NCBI GenBank assembly: GCA_950097015.1
Contig: CATNEN010000038.1
Coordinates: forward strand, 2,543,501 to 2,607,500
Direction of reading: 5' to 3'
Origin: Macrostomum hystrix
Lineage: Eukaryota > Platyhelminthes > Macrostomidae
Length of the DNA stretch: 64,000 nucleotides
The translations under genes were made by a program, and so were the position numbers. Position 1 is the stretch's first letter. Each line of letters begins with the position of its first letter. Of this stretch, positions 61,601 to 64,000 are shown in pieces. The notes beneath the pieces are model-generated. The model searched no databases and had not been told where the DNA came from. It worked only from the letters and a program-made list of their open reading frames with translations.

Positions 61601-63361
61601 GTCATCTGGAATGACCTTGAGCTTCAGAAAACAATAGCTCGAATTCACTCTGCTCCCGTTCGCTCGCCATTCGGATTCAACTTGCCGTTTCTTTCGGTAA
61701 TAAGAGTACATTAGATTAAGGCCTATCACGTGACAGTTCTGAGCCAATCAGCGGCAAACAGTAATATCAGGGTCTGCAGCCAATAGAAGCTCTCTGGTGA
61801 TTTCCAAGGTCAGCTAATACGTGGTAGTATAAATTAACATTTGCAAAATTTGCGCGTAATGCGTGATCACTAGTTTTAACATTATTAGTGTTTTCTGGTT
61901 ATGGTTTGTTAAGTATTAAATTATGCAGAAAGAAACTGAAGTTTCGTAACGTCTGTCTAGAAACGAAAGAGATCCACATTCCGTTTTCTCCCCGAATCCA
62001 TTTTTTCTTCCAGGAAATCCGCTCGCGTCACTGGACCCAGGTGATGCAAATCACCGGTGTGAATTTCTCGCTTGAAAGAGAGACGTTCCGACTGAAGAAC
62101 CTGCTAGACATTGGCCTGCTCGAGTGAGTTCTCAGTTCCCAGGTGTATAATTAGAGACTTAACACAAGACATCTGCAAACAGCTTTTGCAACCACATGAA
62201 CCACATTCTCATAGACACGCCGAAGCGGTGGAGGAGGTCTGCCGAGCAGCTCAGAAGGAGCAGGAGCTCGAGCTGAAAATGAAGCAGATCGAAGAGGAAT
62301 GGACAGAGCAAGTCCTCAGCTTCCTACCCTACAAGCGCAAAGGCAACGTCCTGCTGGACAAGGCTGTGACGGAAAGGCTACTGGAGCAGCTGGAACATTC
62401 CCAGACGGAGCTCGCCGTCATGCTGACCAGCCGCCACATCGAGCCTCTGCGCGACGAGGCTGCCTCATGGGCCGAGAAGCTAAAGGACATCTTCCACGTT
62501 CTGGAGCTGTGGGCCGAGGTGCAGGAGCTTTGGCAGGACCTGGAGGCCGTCTTCTGCGTACCGGAGACCGCTCGCGAGCTGCCGCAGGAGGCCAAGCGCT
62601 TTGAAAGCGTCGATCGCAGCTACGTGAAGAGCATGAAGCGAGCCTTCGCCACCAAGAATGTGCTGCAGTGCTGCATCGGCGGCGGCGACGTGCCGAAATC
62701 CGTTGTGCTGCGCCACATGCACGAGGAGCTGGAGATCTGCTTCAAATCTCTGGTGGCCTACCTGGACAATAAGCGGCGCATTTTTCCCCGCTTGTCCTTC
62801 GTCAGCAACAGCATCCTGCTGAGCATCCTGCGGAGGCCGCATGATCTTGAAACGGTGCGGCCTCAACTTCGGAGCCTGTTTAGCGCAGTCTCCGACGTCC
62901 ACACCGAGCGAGTCATTGTTGAGAGCGTCGCCAACGGAGGTGGCGGCGGCGCAGCGAAGGCCGTCGACCAGGTGTCAACAGCGTCCTCCGCCAGGGGCGG
63001 CCGACGAACTCCGGCCAAGGCAGGCGGCCCGAGTGTCACTCTGGTGGAGCCGCCTGGCGCAACTTCTGCGGACAGGGAGCGCGACGAAGAGGTAGCGAAT
63101 TCGAGTGCCTTAAGTTCACTCATGCTTTATTGCTTCAATTGATTTCCATCGTCACTGCACGAATTGAATCTTCTGTCTTGAAGTGAAACTATATTTTTAA
63201 TTACTGAATTTTCTGAAATTTTTAATTCGTCACGCAACTTTGTCGAAACTGTTCAAAATATCGACCAGCGTTCAGCGATTCCATCGATTTCACCGGGACT
63301 TCGACCTAAACTCGCTGCCGGCTGGAATAAGCTGCACAATATACTGCTATTCAAGCAGCCG
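49627..63361 (+). CDS. Axonemal outer-arm dynein heavy chain, DNAH5/DNAH8-like (3' partial)
   Basis: Exons, joined in phase: 49627-50154, 50749-51080, 51675-52025, 52336-52675, 53005-53344, 54019-54260, 54613-54849, 55320-55532, 56794-57207, 57344-57469, 57795-58302, 58380-58487, 58557-59299, 59871-60281, 62014-62123, 62215-63091 and tentatively 63269-63361. About 1960 residues to exon 16. Outer-arm heavy chains power ciliary beating; this part is the tail (DHC_N1) and start of the linker (DHC_N2), with the AAA motor beyond the right edge. Landmarks: SRYYSRSGFMGLLFNQIANQ (exon 3), PPVAGAVNWSRQLLKQIEEP (exon 7), LFVRHPVTRELMVNLDEK (exon 8), WNSTNIDGYL (exon 9), YDFLWKDN (exon 13), GPFVPDIEPLDAVKRL (exon 14), EIRSRHWTQVM (exon 15) and VQELWQDLEAVF, LPQEAKRFESVDRSY, DNKRRIFPRLSFVS (exon 16). 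The SRYY and RRIFPR regions resemble the gamma/DNAH5-DNAH8 group. Exons 4, 5 and 16 carry Ala/Gly/Gln-rich inserts not usual in the family. The exon 3 donor (GTTGAA) is weak but needed for the frame. Confidence 0.9.
50515..50650 (+). mobile_element. SINE family 2 remnant, dynein intron 1
   Basis: Matches the 3' body of SINE family 2: aaatgggtacca, caacggactgaacagctgta, ggctgcggctgtgcc. Head missing. Confidence 0.55.
51420..51615 (-). mobile_element. SINE family 1, 3'-truncated copy, dynein intron 2
   Basis: Minus-oriented head (gagtggcagagcggctaacg on the minus strand) and body with gcagccgcggagagaagg; stops at the ggtgtgtacacc segment. Confidence 0.8.
52695..53003. repeat. 24-bp minisatellite, dynein intron 4, ending at the splice acceptor
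   Basis: About 13 units (attccgtaccccatcccaca plus ccgc). The final copy reads atcccacactgcAGgcc and supplies the AG acceptor of exon 5 at 53003-53004, where other copies have atcccacactgcattcc. Confidence 0.95.
53717..53920 (+). mobile_element. SINE family 2 remnant, dynein intron 5
   Basis: Decayed copy: tgtggtttaggcat head region, aatctgtgtccttgagg, tttagtttaccaggttg and gccagcattagctgggtta. Confidence 0.5.
54300..54450. repeat. CA-rich simple/degenerate repeat, dynein intron 6
   Basis: Irregular cacacaacacacaccacac-type sequence without a fixed period. Confidence 0.8.
54921..55262 (+). mobile_element. SINE family 1, full-length copy, dynein intron 7
   Basis: Head ggtcagtgggagagcggtta acgcgtttgcc, B box gagctcgattac, body and tail through ggctgcgggtctagtgtcac to an attattatta tail. 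It ends 57 bp before exon 8. Confidence 0.85.
55664..56265. repeat. 14-bp minisatellite, dynein intron 8
   Basis: About 42 units based on the 14-bp cagaccaccaccat with accgac variants; nearly purine-free of G on +. Confidence 0.95.
56448..56748 (+). mobile_element. SINE family 1 copy, dynein intron 8
   Basis: Decayed full-length copy: gggaaatggcaaagtggtta head, ccctgagctcgaattcac B-box region, cacggagagaatg body, gtctactgtcaccaaatg tail. It ends about 45 bp before exon 9. Confidence 0.8.
59486..59852 (+). mobile_element. SINE family 1, full-length copy, dynein intron 13
   Basis: Head gggggcgatggtagagcg cgtaacgcg, body ggggcgcagccgcggagaga, tail ggctgcgtgtctagtgtcac and an ATT/T-rich end at 59835-59852. 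The T-rich tail lies within 20 bp of the acceptor of exon 14 at 59870. Confidence 0.85.
60480..61030. repeat. 34-bp minisatellite, dynein intron 14
   Basis: About 15 units of 34 bp (gcggtggctgtgaaatgggg plus tggatgtttgttta); alternation of tttagcggtgg and gctctgcggcgg units suggests a dimeric sub-structure. Confidence 0.93.
61726..61834 (+). promoter_or_regulatory. Promoter-like cluster inside dynein intron 14
   Basis: TCACGTGACAG at 61726, CCAAT at 61744 and 61780, and TATAAAT at 61828, in + orientation and about 180 bp before exon 15. The first two match the module at 6869-6892. Function inferred only. Confidence 0.35.
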
Positions 63362-63369
63362 GTAATTCC

Positions 63370-63795
63370 TCCAGAGTGCCATGCTGTCACCTTGCCCAGT
63401 CCTCCCGTGCTGTCACCCTGCCCAGTCCTCCAGAGTGCCATGCTGTCACCTTGCCCAGTCCTCCCGTGCTGTCACCTTGCCCAGTCCTCCCGTGCTGTCA
63501 CCTTGCCCAGTCCTCCCGTGCTGTCACCTTGCCCAGTCCTCCAGAGTGCCATGCTGTCACCTTGCCCAGTCCTCCCGTGCTGTCACCCTGCCCAGTCCTC
63601 CAGAGTGCCATGCTGTCACCTTGCCCAGTCCTCCCGTGCTGTCACCCTGCTCAGTCCTCCAGAGTGCCATGCTGTCACCTTGCCCAGTCCTCCCGTGCTG
63701 TCACCCTGCCCAGTCCTACAGAGTGACATGCTGTCACCCTGCCCAGTCCTCCAGAGTGGCATGCTGTCCCCCTGCCCAGTCCTCCAGAGTGCCAC
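63370..63795. repeat. 26/33-bp minisatellite near the right edge
   Basis: Units with tgctgtcaccttgcccagtc plus ctcccg (26 bp) alternate with units that add cagagtgcca (33 bp). It starts right after the possible donor at 63362, i.e. at the 5' end of the next dynein intron. Confidence 0.93.
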
Positions 63796-64000
63796 CTTTT
63801 AAAGGGACCAAAGGGCCGCCAAAAGTACCATCACCGAAAGCACTGATCTCTCTAGCTTTTTTCAGACGTAATTACCAGCTTGGTTTGTAGACCATTCTTA
63901 GATCTTGCTGTTTTGTTTTCAAAGAAACTTTGCAAAACTTTATTGATTTTTCTAGACATTGAACACAGCTGCGTTCATGCTCAGTGTCGCGATGGTTAGA
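63796..64000. other. Right-edge intronic sequence
   Basis: No exon of the next dynein segment is recognisable before the window ends. Confidence 0.4.

Overview
This is metazoan nuclear DNA: protein genes split by short GT-AG introns, GC-rich coding exons against AT-rich flanks, a non-LTR retrotransposon, tRNA-derived SINEs, and an extraordinary load of minisatellites (about 23.7 kb, roughly 37% of the window by my tally). The gene content (two mitochondrial ATP synthase subunits, a ciliary dynein heavy chain, a bHLH-PAS factor of the trachealess/NPAS1/NPAS3 type, a Dbl-type RhoGEF) says bilaterian animal. Ala/Ser/Gln homopolymers, a repeat-dominated genome and AG acceptor-like sites right before several start codons would fit a free-living flatworm such as Macrostomum, but that assignment is inference only.

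Layout. 1-3235: 3' part of a LINE (APE-RT-RNaseH), + strand, reading frame open to the left edge. 3.3-11.4 kb: minus-strand RhoGEF gene; six phase-compatible exons carry most of a DH domain, and the LINE lies where the next (3') intron should be. Two of its introns hold related 16-bp arrays; a larger one holds a SINE and a foldback element. 11.6-24.3 kb: two giant arrays, a 20-bp array (2.9 kb) and a 29/30-bp array (about 8.4 kb with higher-order periodicity). 24.3-35 kb: more arrays (37, 23, 16, 18, 29 and 14 bp) with a few minus-strand candidate exons at 24.4, 28.9-29.1 and 31.2-31.7 kb.

35.6-38.9 kb: complete six-exon plus-strand bHLH-PAS gene of about 428 aa that ends at the PAS-B domain. 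40.2-40.5 kb: minus-strand, single-exon ATP synthase subunit g. 42.0-46.0 kb: minus-strand, five-exon mitochondrial ATP synthase beta gene of 550 aa whose introns 2, 3 and 4 each hold a different minisatellite. 46-49.6 kb: AT-rich intergenic DNA with a tRNA-Lys-like SINE and a SINE split by a nested DNA-transposon-like insertion. 49.6-64 kb: plus-strand axonemal dynein heavy chain, outer-arm gamma type (DNAH5/DNAH8-like); 16 well supported exons encode about 1960 residues of tail and linker start, and the motor lies beyond the right edge.

The two ATP synthase genes are head-to-tail on one strand and act in the same enzyme (beta in F1, g in the membrane Fo/dimer interface). The most unusual theme is that nearly every longer intron carries its own private minisatellite, often abutting or including a splice site.
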